From Ruminiclostridium sp. (lineage in GTDB: Bacteria > Bacillota > Clostridia > Oscillospirales > Ruminococcaceae), in contig JAGAVH010000018.1 in NCBI GenBank assembly GCA_017942025.1, positions 1-33,217 on the forward strand: 33,217 nt of DNA, in the 5' to 3' direction. Below are positions 14,185-21,851 of this stretch, piece after piece. Made by a program: the position numbers and the translations under genes. The notes under the pieces are model-generated. The model worked only from the letters and a program-made list of their open reading frames with translations, was not told the origin of the DNA and made no database searches. Numbering within the stretch: the first letter of the stretch is position 1; each line of letters begins with the position of its first letter.

Positions 14185-14218
14185 ATTTGCTAATAAACTT
14201 CAGAAGGGAGGAATGTAG

Positions 14219-14434
14219 ATGTCTTTTGATTACAGCAAGCTCCGAGGGGCTATCAGAGAAAAGTATAGAACACAGGAGCGCTTCGCATCAGAGATAGAGA
14301 TGTCTGCGGCATCTTTGTCAGACAAATTAAATGGTAAGAGCGATTTCACCCACAGCGAAATTATTACGTCTTGTGACAAGCTTAATATACCGCTCGAAAG
14401 AATACAGGACTATTTTTTTTGCGAAAAGAGTTAA
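14219..14434 (+). CDS. Cro-like XRE-family regulator
   Basis: A protein of 71 residues that is almost entirely a helix-turn-helix of the XRE/Cro type (KLRGAIREKY.TQERFASEIEMSAASLSDKLNGKSDFTHSEI). The ribosome site is AAGGGAGG before ATG 14219. It is divergent from the repressor across the operator region and is expected to repress the maintenance promoter during lytic growth. Its stop codon lies inside a second copy of the full operator dyad. Confidence 0.88.
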   Translation: MSFDYSKLRGAIREKYRTQERFASEIEMSAASLSDKLNGKSDFTHSEIITSCDKLNIPLERIQDYFFCEKS

Positions 14435-14445
14435 GGTAGCTTAAC
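14430..14445. promoter_or_regulatory. Second full operator dyad, overlapping the cro stop codon
   Basis: GTTAAG-GTAG-CTTAAC, the same 6-4-6 inverted repeat as at 14169-14184, about 261 bp away centre to centre. Confidence 0.7.
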
Positions 14446-14493
14446 CCAGCAATCGAAGCAGAAAGAACAAGCATAAATGAAAGGATGGTGAAT

Positions 14494-14655
14494 ATGGTAC
14501 AAGTACAACTCAAAAATGGTAGAAGATTACTTTTTAATCAGCCTGATATATTTATTGAGCTTGAAGGCGGATGTGTAGTTCTTCGTAAAGAAGAAAGAGT
14601 GATTTGTGTGCTTAACACCGACAGAATTCAAGCTGTATTTATAACAAAGAAATAG
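14494..14655 (+). CDS. Small phage protein of unknown function
   Basis: A 53-residue protein (starts MVQVQLKNGRRLLF, ends VFITKK) with AAGGATGG before ATG 14494. It is predicted to be mostly beta strand with a hydrophobic core and no membrane segment. First gene after cro. No family recognised. Confidence 0.6.
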   Translation: MVQVQLKNGRRLLFNQPDIFIELEGGCVVLRKEERVICVLNTDRIQAVFITKK

Positions 14656-14681
14656 CCGATATGCTTTCAAACACATCGGCT
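14654..14681 (-). terminator. Terminator between convergent small genes
   Basis: AGCCGAT (14654-14660) pairs with ATCGGCT (14675-14681). On the minus strand it is followed by ATTTCTTTGTT; the plus side has no T-run, so rightward early transcription probably passes. Confidence 0.6.
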
Positions 14682-14691
14682 GAGTGCTGAA

Positions 14692-14886
14692 TTACGCCTG
14701 AATTAAAGGTTCTCCGGCTTCAATCTGCTCAATGGTATCAACCATTGATGCATAGAATTCGCTCACCTGACGGCGATTGAATTCATTTTTAGCTTCAGCA
14801 CTGTCGTTTGCGTGACGGTTAGCAACTATCAAGCCCGTCTCCATTGCTTTTAATGTAAGCTGGAGTGCTATTTCATGTGCATTCAT
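14692..14886 (-). CDS. Small antisense-oriented phage protein
   Basis: A 64-residue protein starting MNAHEIALQLTLKAMETG, with AAAGGAGAT before ATG 14886; the ATG 18 bases upstream overlaps that ribosome site. Acidic and helical, no recognised domain. It is the only leftward gene inside the rightward early operon and has its own promoter and terminator. It may therefore be expressed in the lysogen, like a moron or immunity-linked gene (inference). Confidence 0.7.
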   Translation of the reverse strand: MNAHEIALQLTLKAMETGLIVANRHANDSAEAKNEFNRRQVSEFYASMVDTIEQIEAGEPLIQA

Positions 14887-14934
14887 AGTGATATCTCCTT
14901 TCATAATACTCGGCTTGGCGGAGCCTGTATTAAA

Positions 14935-14963
14935 AGTGTATCACATCTATTATTAGTTGTCAA
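14935..14963 (-). promoter_or_regulatory. Promoter of the leftward small gene
   Basis: On the minus strand, TTGACA (14963-14958) and TACACT (14940-14935), spacer 17. The 5' leader then holds a short GGCT/AGCC hairpin before the ribosome site. Confidence 0.65.
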
Positions 14964-14985
14964 ATATATAGGAGGACTAACAGAA

Positions 14986-15693
14986 ATGAACGATTTAATC
15001 ACAATCAACTACGAAAGCGAAAGACCCACAGTAAGTGGCAGGGAGTTACATAAGGCTCTTGAAGTAAAGACACCCTATACACAGTGGTTTGACAGAATGA
15101 GGGAATACGGCTTTACTGAAAGTGAGGATTTCTGGACGGATCACAAAAATGTTATCCGTGCTGACGGTACGGAAATGCCACAGTTTCAGATAGAGCATGC
15201 TATTACAATCCCCATGGCAAAAGAGCTGTGTATGTTACAGAGAAACGAAAAGGGCAAGCAGTTCCGTCAGTACTTTATCAAGGTAGAAGAGGCGTGGAAC
15301 AGCCCCGAAATGATAATGAAGAGGGCTCTTGACATTGCCAACGAGAATGTTAAGAAGCTTCAGATCACAGTTTCCTCTTTATCCGTGGATAACGAGATAA
15401 TGAGACCAAAGGCTGATTACTTCGACGAGCTTGTAGAACGCAACACCCTGACGAATTTCAGAGAGACGGCAAAACAGCTTCAGGTAGGCGAAAAGGTATT
15501 TATCAAATATCTGCTTGACCATAAGTACATATACCGTGATAAGCGTGGTAAGATTATGCCTTATGCGGATAAGAACAACGGCTTATTTGAAGTTAAGGAG
15601 AGCTTCAACGAGAAAACAAAGTGGAGCGGTACACAGACTTTAGTTACACCGAAGGGTAGGGAAACATTCAGACTGCTTTTGCTGAAGGTGTAG
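14986..15693 (+). CDS. ant: Phage antirepressor (AntA plus KilAC domains)
   Basis: A protein of 235 residues. The N-terminal AntA/AntB domain (about 1-100) is marked by VSGRELHKALEVKTPYTQWFD and YGFTESEDFW. The C-terminal KilAC/ANT DNA-binding domain (about 125-235) is marked by NTLTNFRETAKQLQVGEKVFIKYLLDHKYIYRDKRGK and ending TPKGRETFR. ATG 14986 follows AGGAGG at 14970-14975; the long upstream extension in this frame is not needed. Such proteins counteract the repressor or act as early DNA-binding regulators in many Gram-positive phages. Confidence 0.9.
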   Translation: MNDLITINYESERPTVSGRELHKALEVKTPYTQWFDRMREYGFTESEDFWTDHKNVIRADGTEMPQFQIEHAITIPMAKELCMLQRNEKGKQFRQYFIKVEEAWNSPEMIMKRALDIANENVKKLQITVSSLSVDNEIMRPKADYFDELVERNTLTNFRETAKQLQVGEKVFIKYLLDHKYIYRDKRGKIMPYADKNNGLFEVKESFNEKTKWSGTQTLVTPKGRETFRLLLLKV

Positions 15694-15707
15694 AAAGGAC
15701 GGTAAAA

Positions 15708-15941
15708 ATGAACATCCAGAAGGAATGGGAAGAACACTTCAAGCCCGAAATATTGTCCCACAAGAAGGTCCCGAAAGAGATAGTGGCGGAGCTGCTCGAC
15801 GTATCAACACAGACGGTGGATGATATGCTACGTTCAGGGGCTTATCATTTCGGAATAGCAAGGCATTGTGCCGGGGGAAAGTATAAGTACGAAATACACC
15901 CCTTACGCTTTATAGCCTGGTACGAAGGGAGGTTATTATAA
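15708..15941 (+). CDS. Small helix-turn-helix-like phage protein
   Basis: A 77-residue protein. VPKEIVAELLDVSTQTVDDMLRSG (about 21-44) looks like a helix-turn-helix of the excisionase/MerR kind, and the C-terminal half is basic and aromatic (HPLRFIAWYEGRLL). It could be an excisionase or early regulator. Its stop overlaps the next start as TAATG. Confidence 0.65.
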   Translation: MNIQKEWEEHFKPEILSHKKVPKEIVAELLDVSTQTVDDMLRSGAYHFGIARHCAGGKYKYEIHPLRFIAWYEGRLL

Positions 15942-16129
15942 TGGCAAAAACGAACCTCAACCCCGCAATTCTTCTTCTCCAGAAGGTTGCAACCATCGTA
16001 ACAAAGCCCGGTGATTTTATTACGCTTACCTGCCCAATTTGCAAAGGACGAGCCTCAGGCGGTAAAAATGAGCGTGACGGCAAGCTGTACGCTTACTGTG
16101 GCGAGTGCGGAACAGCCGCACAGGAATAG
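15941..16129 (+). CDS. Small zinc-ribbon protein
   Basis: A 62-residue protein. CPICKG and CGECG are 24 residues apart, a four-cysteine zinc ribbon. Start and stop overlap the upstream gene as TAATG, so they are coupled. No specific function recognised. Confidence 0.7.
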   Translation: MAKTNLNPAILLLQKVATIVTKPGDFITLTCPICKGRASGGKNERDGKLYAYCGECGTAAQE

Positions 16130-16144
16130 AAAGAAGGTGAAAAC

Positions 16145-16402
16145 ATGAAAGTCAAAACAAAAATCTTACTGTGGTCTGTATTCTGGTACATAACGAGAAC
16201 ACTTCTTACAAGCTCGGTAGTAATTGCTACTTTGCTCACTCTGTGGAATCTCTCTTATAAGTTAAGAGGTTACTACACCTTTGGCGGTGAGCTTATCCTT
16301 GTAGTGATATTCGGAATATGGGCGCATATTACAGGTAAAATCCTTCACGACTGGCATAAAAAGGCTATGTACGAGGTGCTGAAGGAGAAAACGGAGCAAT
16401 GA
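16145..16402 (+). CDS. Small membrane protein with two transmembrane segments
   Basis: An 85-residue protein with hydrophobic helices at about 8-34 and 45-64, a short loop and a charged C-terminal tail (HDWHKKAMYEVLKEKTEQ). Ribosome site GAAGGTG. Being an early gene it is not a lysis holin; superinfection exclusion is possible but unsupported. Its stop overlaps the next start (ATGA). Confidence 0.65.
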   Translation: MKVKTKILLWSVFWYITRTLLTSSVVIATLLTLWNLSYKLRGYYTFGGELILVVIFGIWAHITGKILHDWHKKAMYEVLKEKTEQ

Positions 16403-16566
16403 GCTTACCAAGACTTGAAATAGCCAAAAGCGAGATAGCTCTCTCGGAGATATGCGCAGAAGCCGAAAAGCTCGGAATGAGCTACGGGGAGTACGTGTCC
16501 TACCTCGAACAGCAGAAGGCAAAAAGACGCAAAAAAAGACCTGCTCGAAAGCAGGCCAAGAAATAA
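16399..16566 (+). CDS. Small basic-tailed phage protein
   Basis: A 55-residue protein starting MSLPRLEIAKSEIALSEICA. A helical N-terminal half with EAEKLGMSYGEYVSYLE, then a strongly basic tail (KRRKKRPARKQAKK), suggesting nucleic acid binding. ATGA overlap with the previous gene. Family not identified. Confidence 0.6.
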   Translation: MSLPRLEIAKSEIALSEICAEAEKLGMSYGEYVSYLEQQKAKRRKKRPARKQAKK

Positions 16567-16616
16567 AATATGATTTGTACAGCTTCATTATAACATGAGG
16601 CGGAAAGGATTGTCAA

Positions 16617-17678
16617 GTGGAAAATGTTATAGAAAGGCATAAACGCCTTGGAACTGACAAGAAAATAGCAGATTTCAGGGTAAAAATGCAGATGCCTTAT
16701 GAATTCAAAGTGAACTATGCCTATACCAGAGTGAAAGAGTTTCAGACAGAATGTGATAAGAGAGGACTTAACACTCACGTATCGGTGGGAGGTCTTGATA
16801 GTATTGCTTTGTTTGTGTTCATCCGGGATTATTGCGGGCTTTCCATACCGGGTGTATCTGCGAGCAGTCTTGAGGATAAGTCGATACAGAAGATACATAA
16901 AATGCTTGGTATAGAAGCGGTCAAGCCTCTTAAAAGCAAAGTTGAAGTACTTAAAGAATTTGGGTATCCCATTCTTTCAAAGGAAATTGCGGGCAAAATA
17001 TCACTTCTGCAAAATCCGTCAGATAAAAATAAAACAGTCCGTCACGCAATTATAACCGGAGAAACAGGCGAATACGGTGGAAACAGAAAGAACACGAGAA
17101 TGAAGCTTTCTCAAAAATGGCTTGAAAAATTCGGCGGTTATGAAAACGAAACCGAGGGCGTAAATTACGGCATCCCTGATTTTAAAGTATCGGACAAGTG
17201 CTGTTATTACCTTAAAGAAAAACCTTGTGATGATTGGGCAAAAGAACATAACAGCGTGCCCTATCTTGGCTTGATGGCATCCGAGGGTGGACGTAGACAG
17301 AAAAGTCTTATGATGAATGGATGTAATTATTTTGGAGCATCTACTATCAGATCAGCACCTTTTGCTATATTCAGCCGTCAGGATTTGTTACAGCTTGCTC
17401 TTGATTTAAAAGTACCTGTTCCCGAAATTTATGGCACTATTGAGAGAAAAGCTGATGGAACTTTATACACAACAAAGGCACAGCGGACAGGCTGTTCTTT
17501 CTGTGGCTTTGGAATTCATCTTGAAAAGAGACCACACAGATTCGACAGGCTGTACGAAAGCAACCCAAAAGAATGGGAGTTCTGGATGATAGAGCAAGGA
17601 TGGGGACACGTTCTTGACTATATCGGTGTCGAATGGCGACAGAGTGAATATATTCAGGAAGAATTAACAAGTAAATAG
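16617..17678 (+). CDS. PAPS-reductase-like adenine nucleotide alpha-hydrolase
   Basis: A protein of 353 residues of the PAPS reductase/DndC-like PP-loop superfamily. The PP-loop reads VSVGGLDS, with Ser56-Val57-Gly58-Gly59-Leu60-Asp61-Ser62, so the usual SGGxDS has Val at its first Ser. A C-terminal GCSFCGFG cysteine pair and FDRLYESNPKEWEFWM are typical of the phage branch. It starts at GTG 16617 after GGAAAGG. Phage members are often annotated as PAPS reductase but the substrate is generally unproven; sulphur transfer to nucleic acid or nucleotide is possible. It is the first gene of a cassette with a helicase and a DNA methylase. Confidence 0.85.
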   Translation: MENVIERHKRLGTDKKIADFRVKMQMPYEFKVNYAYTRVKEFQTECDKRGLNTHVSVGGLDSIALFVFIRDYCGLSIPGVSASSLEDKSIQKIHKMLGIEAVKPLKSKVEVLKEFGYPILSKEIAGKISLLQNPSDKNKTVRHAIITGETGEYGGNRKNTRMKLSQKWLEKFGGYENETEGVNYGIPDFKVSDKCCYYLKEKPCDDWAKEHNSVPYLGLMASEGGRRQKSLMMNGCNYFGASTIRSAPFAIFSRQDLLQLALDLKVPVPEIYGTIERKADGTLYTTKAQRTGCSFCGFGIHLEKRPHRFDRLYESNPKEWEFWMIEQGWGHVLDYIGVEWRQSEYIQEELTSK

Positions 17679-17701
17679 ACAGGAGGATTGTCAAGAGAAA
17701 A

Positions 17702-19078
17702 ATGAATTATATAGATTTTATAGCAACCAAAGCTATACGAGTTGAAGCAAAAGGATTTGATGTAAATAAAAATGAACTTAATCCTATGCTTTTTGAGTTT
17801 CAGAGGGATATTGTACGCTGGGCGTTAGCAAAAGGCAAGGCGGCAATATTCGCTGATTGTGGGCTCGGAAAGACGGCGATGCAACTTGAATGGGCTGATC
17901 AGATCCGCCGCAGAATGAAGGGCGGAAAGGTGATTATAATAGCACCTCTTGCAGTAGCTTCACAGACAAAACGAGAGGGTGAGAAGTTCGGCATTGATGT
18001 TAATATCTGTGCATCTCAGGATGATGTTGTTTCGGATGCTGTGAACATCACAAATTATGAAAAACTTGATAAATTCGTAGCTTCGGAATTTTGTGCTGTG
18101 GTGCTGGATGAAAGCTCAATTATCAAGAGCTTTTCAGGTAAATTGCGTAATCAGATTATCGGAATGTTTCAGCAAATCCCTTATAAGCTTGCCTGTACAG
18201 CGACACCAGCTCCGAATGATTATATGGAGCTTGGCAACCATTCGGAATTTCTTGGGGTTATGACAAGGGCGGAAATGCTTGCAATGTACTTTGTACACGA
18301 TGGCGGTCAGACTTCAAAATGGAGACTTAAAGGTCACGCTGAATCACTTTTCTGGAAGTGGCTATCCTCGTGGAGTGTGGTTATAGACGATCCTAAAAAG
18401 CTCGGCTATGATATTGACGGTTACGATCTCCCGAAACTGAATATACACGAAATAATTGTTGATGGAACAGAGACGGTAAGCGAAACCCTTTCACTTGCCG
18501 AACGCAGACAGGCACGCCGTGACAGTCTTGATATGCGTTGCAATGTGGCGGCTGACCTTGTGAATGACTCTGATAACAGATGGCTTGTATGGTGCGACCT
18601 TAACGACGAGGCAGACGAACTGCACAAACTGATATTTAACAGCGTTAATGTTCAGGGTTCTGACAAAGCAGATTTCAAGGCTGATGCTATGCTGAACTTT
18701 GCAACAGGAAATATAAAATGTCTTGTCACAAAGCCTAAAATAGCAGGCTACGGTATGAACTGGCAGAACTGCCACAAGATGATATTTGTAGGCTTATCAG
18801 ATAGCTTTGAGGCTTATTATCAGGCGGTACGCCGTTGCTGGAGATTCGGACAGGCCTCTGATGTGGATGTGTATATCATTATATCGGCAAAAGAGGGAGC
18901 AGTCAAGGAAAATGTAGAACGCAAGCAAGCGGAAAACGAAGCTATGAAACAGCATCTTATCGAGCTTACAAAGGATATTACAAGCAGAGAACTTACAGCC
19001 ACCTGCAGAATATCGGCTGAATACAAGCCTGAAACAACTATGATTTTACCGAAATGGGAGGAATTTAAATATGCCTGA
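17702..19078 (+). CDS. SNF2-like superfamily 2 helicase
   Basis: A protein of 458 residues. Walker A is ADCGLGKT (about 51-58), the DExx box is LDESS, motif III is ACTATPAPND and motif VI is YYQAVRRCWRFGQ. The acid box is DESS rather than DEAH. The pattern matches the SNF2-like helicases that sit beside a DNA methylase in many Gram-positive phages. Its ribosome site shares the 12-bp AGGATTGTCAAG with the upstream gene. It overlaps the methylase by 8 bases. Probable role: DNA translocation in replication or in loading a modification enzyme. Confidence 0.88.
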   Translation: MNYIDFIATKAIRVEAKGFDVNKNELNPMLFEFQRDIVRWALAKGKAAIFADCGLGKTAMQLEWADQIRRRMKGGKVIIIAPLAVASQTKREGEKFGIDVNICASQDDVVSDAVNITNYEKLDKFVASEFCAVVLDESSIIKSFSGKLRNQIIGMFQQIPYKLACTATPAPNDYMELGNHSEFLGVMTRAEMLAMYFVHDGGQTSKWRLKGHAESLFWKWLSSWSVVIDDPKKLGYDIDGYDLPKLNIHEIIVDGTETVSETLSLAERRQARRDSLDMRCNVAADLVNDSDNRWLVWCDLNDEADELHKLIFNSVNVQGSDKADFKADAMLNFATGNIKCLVTKPKIAGYGMNWQNCHKMIFVGLSDSFEAYYQAVRRCWRFGQASDVDVYIIISAKEGAVKENVERKQAENEAMKQHLIELTKDITSRELTATCRISAEYKPETTMILPKWEEFKYA

Positions 19079-19985
19079 TGTTTTAAATCAGATTGTCAGC
19101 GAAAACTATTCGCTTTATAACGGAGATTGTTGTGAGATAGCGAAAGGAATACCGGATAACAGTATTCATTACACGCTTTTCTCTCCACCATTTGCAAGCC
19201 TCTATACATACAGCAACAGCGACAGAGATATGGGCAACTGCCGTAGTGACAGTGAATTTTATAAGCATTTCAAATATCTTGCTGCTGAACTTTTCAGAAT
19301 CACAATGCCGGGCAGATTACTTTCCTTTCATTGTATGGATCTTCCTAAAATGAAAGAAAGAGACGGTGTAATAGGTTTAAAGGATTTCCCCGCTATAATT
19401 CGTCAGGTTTTTGAGGACTGCGGATTTATTTACCATAGCCGTGTTACAATTTGGAAAAATCCTGTTACTGAAATGCAAAGAACAAAGGCTCTCGGGTTAC
19501 TTCATAAGCAGATCAAGAAGGACAGTGCTATGAATAGGCAAGGCATACCCGATTATATTATCACAATGAGAAAACCGGGAGATAACCCTGAACGCATTAC
19601 ACATACTGATGAAACATTCCCTTGTGATGTGTGGCAGCAGTACGCTTCGCCTGTGTGGATGGATATAAGGCAGTCGGACACTCTTCAGAAAAATTCTGCA
19701 AGAGAGGAAAAGGATGAACGTCACATCTGCCCGTTACAGCTTGAAGTTATTCGCCGTTGCATTGAGTTGTGGACTAATCCTAATGACATTGTTTTTGAAC
19801 CTTTTGGAGAAATAGGCTCTGTACCTTATGTAGCTCGTAAGCTCGGAAGAAGAGCTATCGCCTGTGAGCTTAAGGAAAGCTATTATAATCAGATGGTTAT
19901 AAATGTTGCTAATGCTCTTTCTGAAAGCGTTTCAGCGGTAGGTGAGCAGATATATTTGGATGAGATAGTGGGAGGTAATGAATAA
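19071..19985 (+). CDS. DNA methyltransferase (beta class, N4-cytosine or N6-adenine)
   Basis: A protein of 304 residues. Catalytic motif IV SPPF is near the N-terminus (38-41) and the SAM motif EPFGEIGSVPYVARKLGRRAIACEL is near the C-terminus (from 243), i.e. the beta-class order. SPPx favours N4-cytosine but does not exclude N6-adenine. No restriction enzyme is beside it, so it probably protects phage DNA or marks it. It overlaps the helicase at its start and the next gene at its stop (TAATG). Confidence 0.88.
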   Translation: MPDVLNQIVSENYSLYNGDCCEIAKGIPDNSIHYTLFSPPFASLYTYSNSDRDMGNCRSDSEFYKHFKYLAAELFRITMPGRLLSFHCMDLPKMKERDGVIGLKDFPAIIRQVFEDCGFIYHSRVTIWKNPVTEMQRTKALGLLHKQIKKDSAMNRQGIPDYIITMRKPGDNPERITHTDETFPCDVWQQYASPVWMDIRQSDTLQKNSAREEKDERHICPLQLEVIRRCIELWTNPNDIVFEPFGEIGSVPYVARKLGRRAIACELKESYYNQMVINVANALSESVSAVGEQIYLDEIVGGNE

Positions 19986-20137
19986 TGTACATCTGCTACA
20001 ACTGCAATCAGCTCTCTGACGAAAGCGATCTTGACTACATAAGCAACCGTTACGGAGAATTTTACAAGCGTGAAAGGGTTTGTCCCTACTGCCACAGCAA
20101 CGAAATAGAACCATACGAAAACGAGGAGGATTTTTAA
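19985..20137 (+). CDS. Small zinc-ribbon protein
   Basis: A 50-residue protein with CYNCNQLSDESD and CPYCHSNEIEPYE, a four-cysteine zinc ribbon of rubredoxin-knuckle type. TAATG overlap with the methylase stop. Function unknown. Confidence 0.7.
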   Translation: MYICYNCNQLSDESDLDYISNRYGEFYKRERVCPYCHSNEIEPYENEEDF

Positions 20138-20139
20138 AA

Positions 20140-20604
20140 ATGGCAAGTCTTTATGAAATCAATGAGCGAATCCTCGCTCTTGTTGACGATGAAACAGGCG
20201 AGATAGCCGACTATGAGGCGTTTGAAACGCTGGAGCTTGAAAGAGAAACAAAGCTTGAAAACATCGCCCTGTGGATTAAGAATTTAAAGGCCGACGCTGA
20301 AGCCTACAAAGCAGAAAAGCAGAACTTTGCCGATAAGCAGGCAAGAGCAGAACGTAAGAGAGAAAGCTTGCTTAAATACCTTGCTTCTGCTCTGAACGGC
20401 GAAAAGTTCAAGACCTCAAAGGTAGAATGTACCTTCAGAGCTTCCACAAGCGTTGAAGTCCCTGACGTGTATGAGCTTCCTGAAGAGTACTTAAAATATG
20501 AAATGCCGAAGCCGGATAAAACGGCTATCAGAGAAGCTATAAAGGAAGGAAAGGAGATAACGGGTGCGAGCCTTGTAACAAAGACGAGCCTGTACGTGAA
20601 GTGA
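20140..20604 (+). CDS. Siphovirus Gp157-family protein
   Basis: A protein of 154 residues. It has the family pattern: an N-terminal YEINERILALVDDETGEI helix, a central long coiled coil (KLENIALWIKNLKADAEAYKAEKQNFADKQARAERKRESL) and a beta C-terminus ending TKTSLYVK. ATG 20140 follows GAGGAGGA. Gp157 genes usually stand next to a phage ATPase and an SSB-like protein, as here; the molecular role is not established. Confidence 0.9.
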   Translation: MASLYEINERILALVDDETGEIADYEAFETLELERETKLENIALWIKNLKADAEAYKAEKQNFADKQARAERKRESLLKYLASALNGEKFKTSKVECTFRASTSVEVPDVYELPEEYLKYEMPKPDKTAIREAIKEGKEITGASLVTKTSLYVK

Positions 20605-20605
20605 T

Positions 20606-21241
20606 ATGGGATTACCGGTACTTATTATCGGAAAAAGTGGTAGTGGAAAATCTACCTCTTTACGAAACTGTCAGGACTTCGGTGTGTTCAACGTCATCGG
20701 CAAGCCCTTGCCCTTCCGTAATCAGCCTAAAACGGTGGTAACAGATGACTACGCTGCTATAATGCAGGGTATGACACGATGTAAGGCGAAATCTATAGTA
20801 ATAGATGATGCAGGCTATCTGATGACCAATCAGTTTATGAGAGGACATAGCACCAAAGGTGCAGGAAGTGCAATATATGGCTTTTACAACAATATAGGAG
20901 ACAGCTTCTGGAGCCTTATCGAGCACGCAAAGACACTTCCTGAAGATAAGATAGTGTACTTTATAATGCACACCGATACCGATGACTTCGGTAACGTAAA
21001 ACCTAAATCCATCGGTAAGATGCTGGATGAAAAGGTGTGCATCGAAGGGTTGTTCACAATAGTGCTTCACTGTAAATATGAAGACGGTAAGCATATTTTC
21101 CGCACACAGACAGACGGCCTTGACGTAGCGAAAACACCCCTCGAAATGTTTGACAGCGAGGAGATTGACAACGATCTTAAGATGGTGGATGACACTATCA
21201 GAGAATATTACAACTTTAACGGAGGAAACGAAAATGATTAA
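20606..21241 (+). CDS. Phage P-loop ATPase (AAA_24/Sak4-like)
   Basis: A protein of 211 residues. Walker A is GKSGSGKST (about 9-17), Walker B is KSIVIDDAGYL, and an FIMHTDTD sensor-like strand follows. It belongs to the phage nucleotide-binding proteins related to RecA-fold Sak4 single-strand annealing or recombination factors. Its neighbours (Gp157 before, SSB-like after) fit a recombination/replication module. Confidence 0.85.
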   Translation: MGLPVLIIGKSGSGKSTSLRNCQDFGVFNVIGKPLPFRNQPKTVVTDDYAAIMQGMTRCKAKSIVIDDAGYLMTNQFMRGHSTKGAGSAIYGFYNNIGDSFWSLIEHAKTLPEDKIVYFIMHTDTDDFGNVKPKSIGKMLDEKVCIEGLFTIVLHCKYEDGKHIFRTQTDGLDVAKTPLEMFDSEEIDNDLKMVDDTIREYYNFNGGNEND

Positions 21242-21830
21242 ACCTAAAGATTATGACAACGTACAGGGCTACGGTGAATACGAAGCCCTGGAGCTCGGCG
21301 GCCACGTTATGAAGATTGTGAACGTCGAAGAAACGGTATCATCGACAGGCAAGCCGATGGTAAAAATTTACCTTGATACTGATAAGAGCGACAAGCAGCC
21401 CCAGTATTTCAAGGCAAGATACGACAGTGATACCAGAGCAAACAAGAAATGGCCCTGCATCGTTTGTCAGCTGGTATATGATGATACGGGTGCTACAAAC
21501 AGAGGCCTTAAAGCCTTCCACGAATGTGTCGAGAAGTCCAATGAAAGCAAGTTCAGGCTTCTTTGGGGTGATAAGTACTGTGACTGCTTCAAGGGTAAGC
21601 TTATCGGCGGTGTATTCGGCAGAGAGGAATTTATAGCCTCTGACGGCTCTGCAAAATGGGCTACAAAGTGCTTCTTTTTCCGCAGCGTAGGTGTTATCTT
21701 AAAGGGCGTACCCGTGCCTGAGGACAAGCCCCTTAGCGGAAATAAGCCCGTAGCAAGACAGAACGTAGTAGTTCAGGCACAGCCGGGAGAATTACCTATC
21801 CCCGGTGATGATGACGATTATCCGTTTTAA
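21234..21830 (+). CDS. DUF669-like protein with SSB-type acidic tail
   Basis: A protein of 198 residues. The body is beta-rich (MKIVNVEETVSSTGKPMVKIYLD ... FFFRSVG). After a Pro/Gln/Val linker it ends in GDDDDYPF, which resembles the acidic C-terminal tip of single-stranded DNA-binding proteins. ATG 21234 follows GGAGGAAA and overlaps the ATPase stop by 8 bases. It is probably the phage ssDNA-binding partner of the ATPase. Confidence 0.75.
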   Translation: MIKPKDYDNVQGYGEYEALELGGHVMKIVNVEETVSSTGKPMVKIYLDTDKSDKQPQYFKARYDSDTRANKKWPCIVCQLVYDDTGATNRGLKAFHECVEKSNESKFRLLWGDKYCDCFKGKLIGGVFGREEFIASDGSAKWATKCFFFRSVGVILKGVPVPEDKPLSGNKPVARQNVVVQAQPGELPIPGDDDDYPF

Positions 21831-21851
21831 TTTTTAAGGAGGAAAATAACA

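Noticed and set aside
13258-14434. Toxin-antitoxin pair, because of two small divergent XRE genes.
   Set aside because: The larger protein has a full S24 self-cleavage domain and the smaller one is Cro-like; the context is a phage switch.
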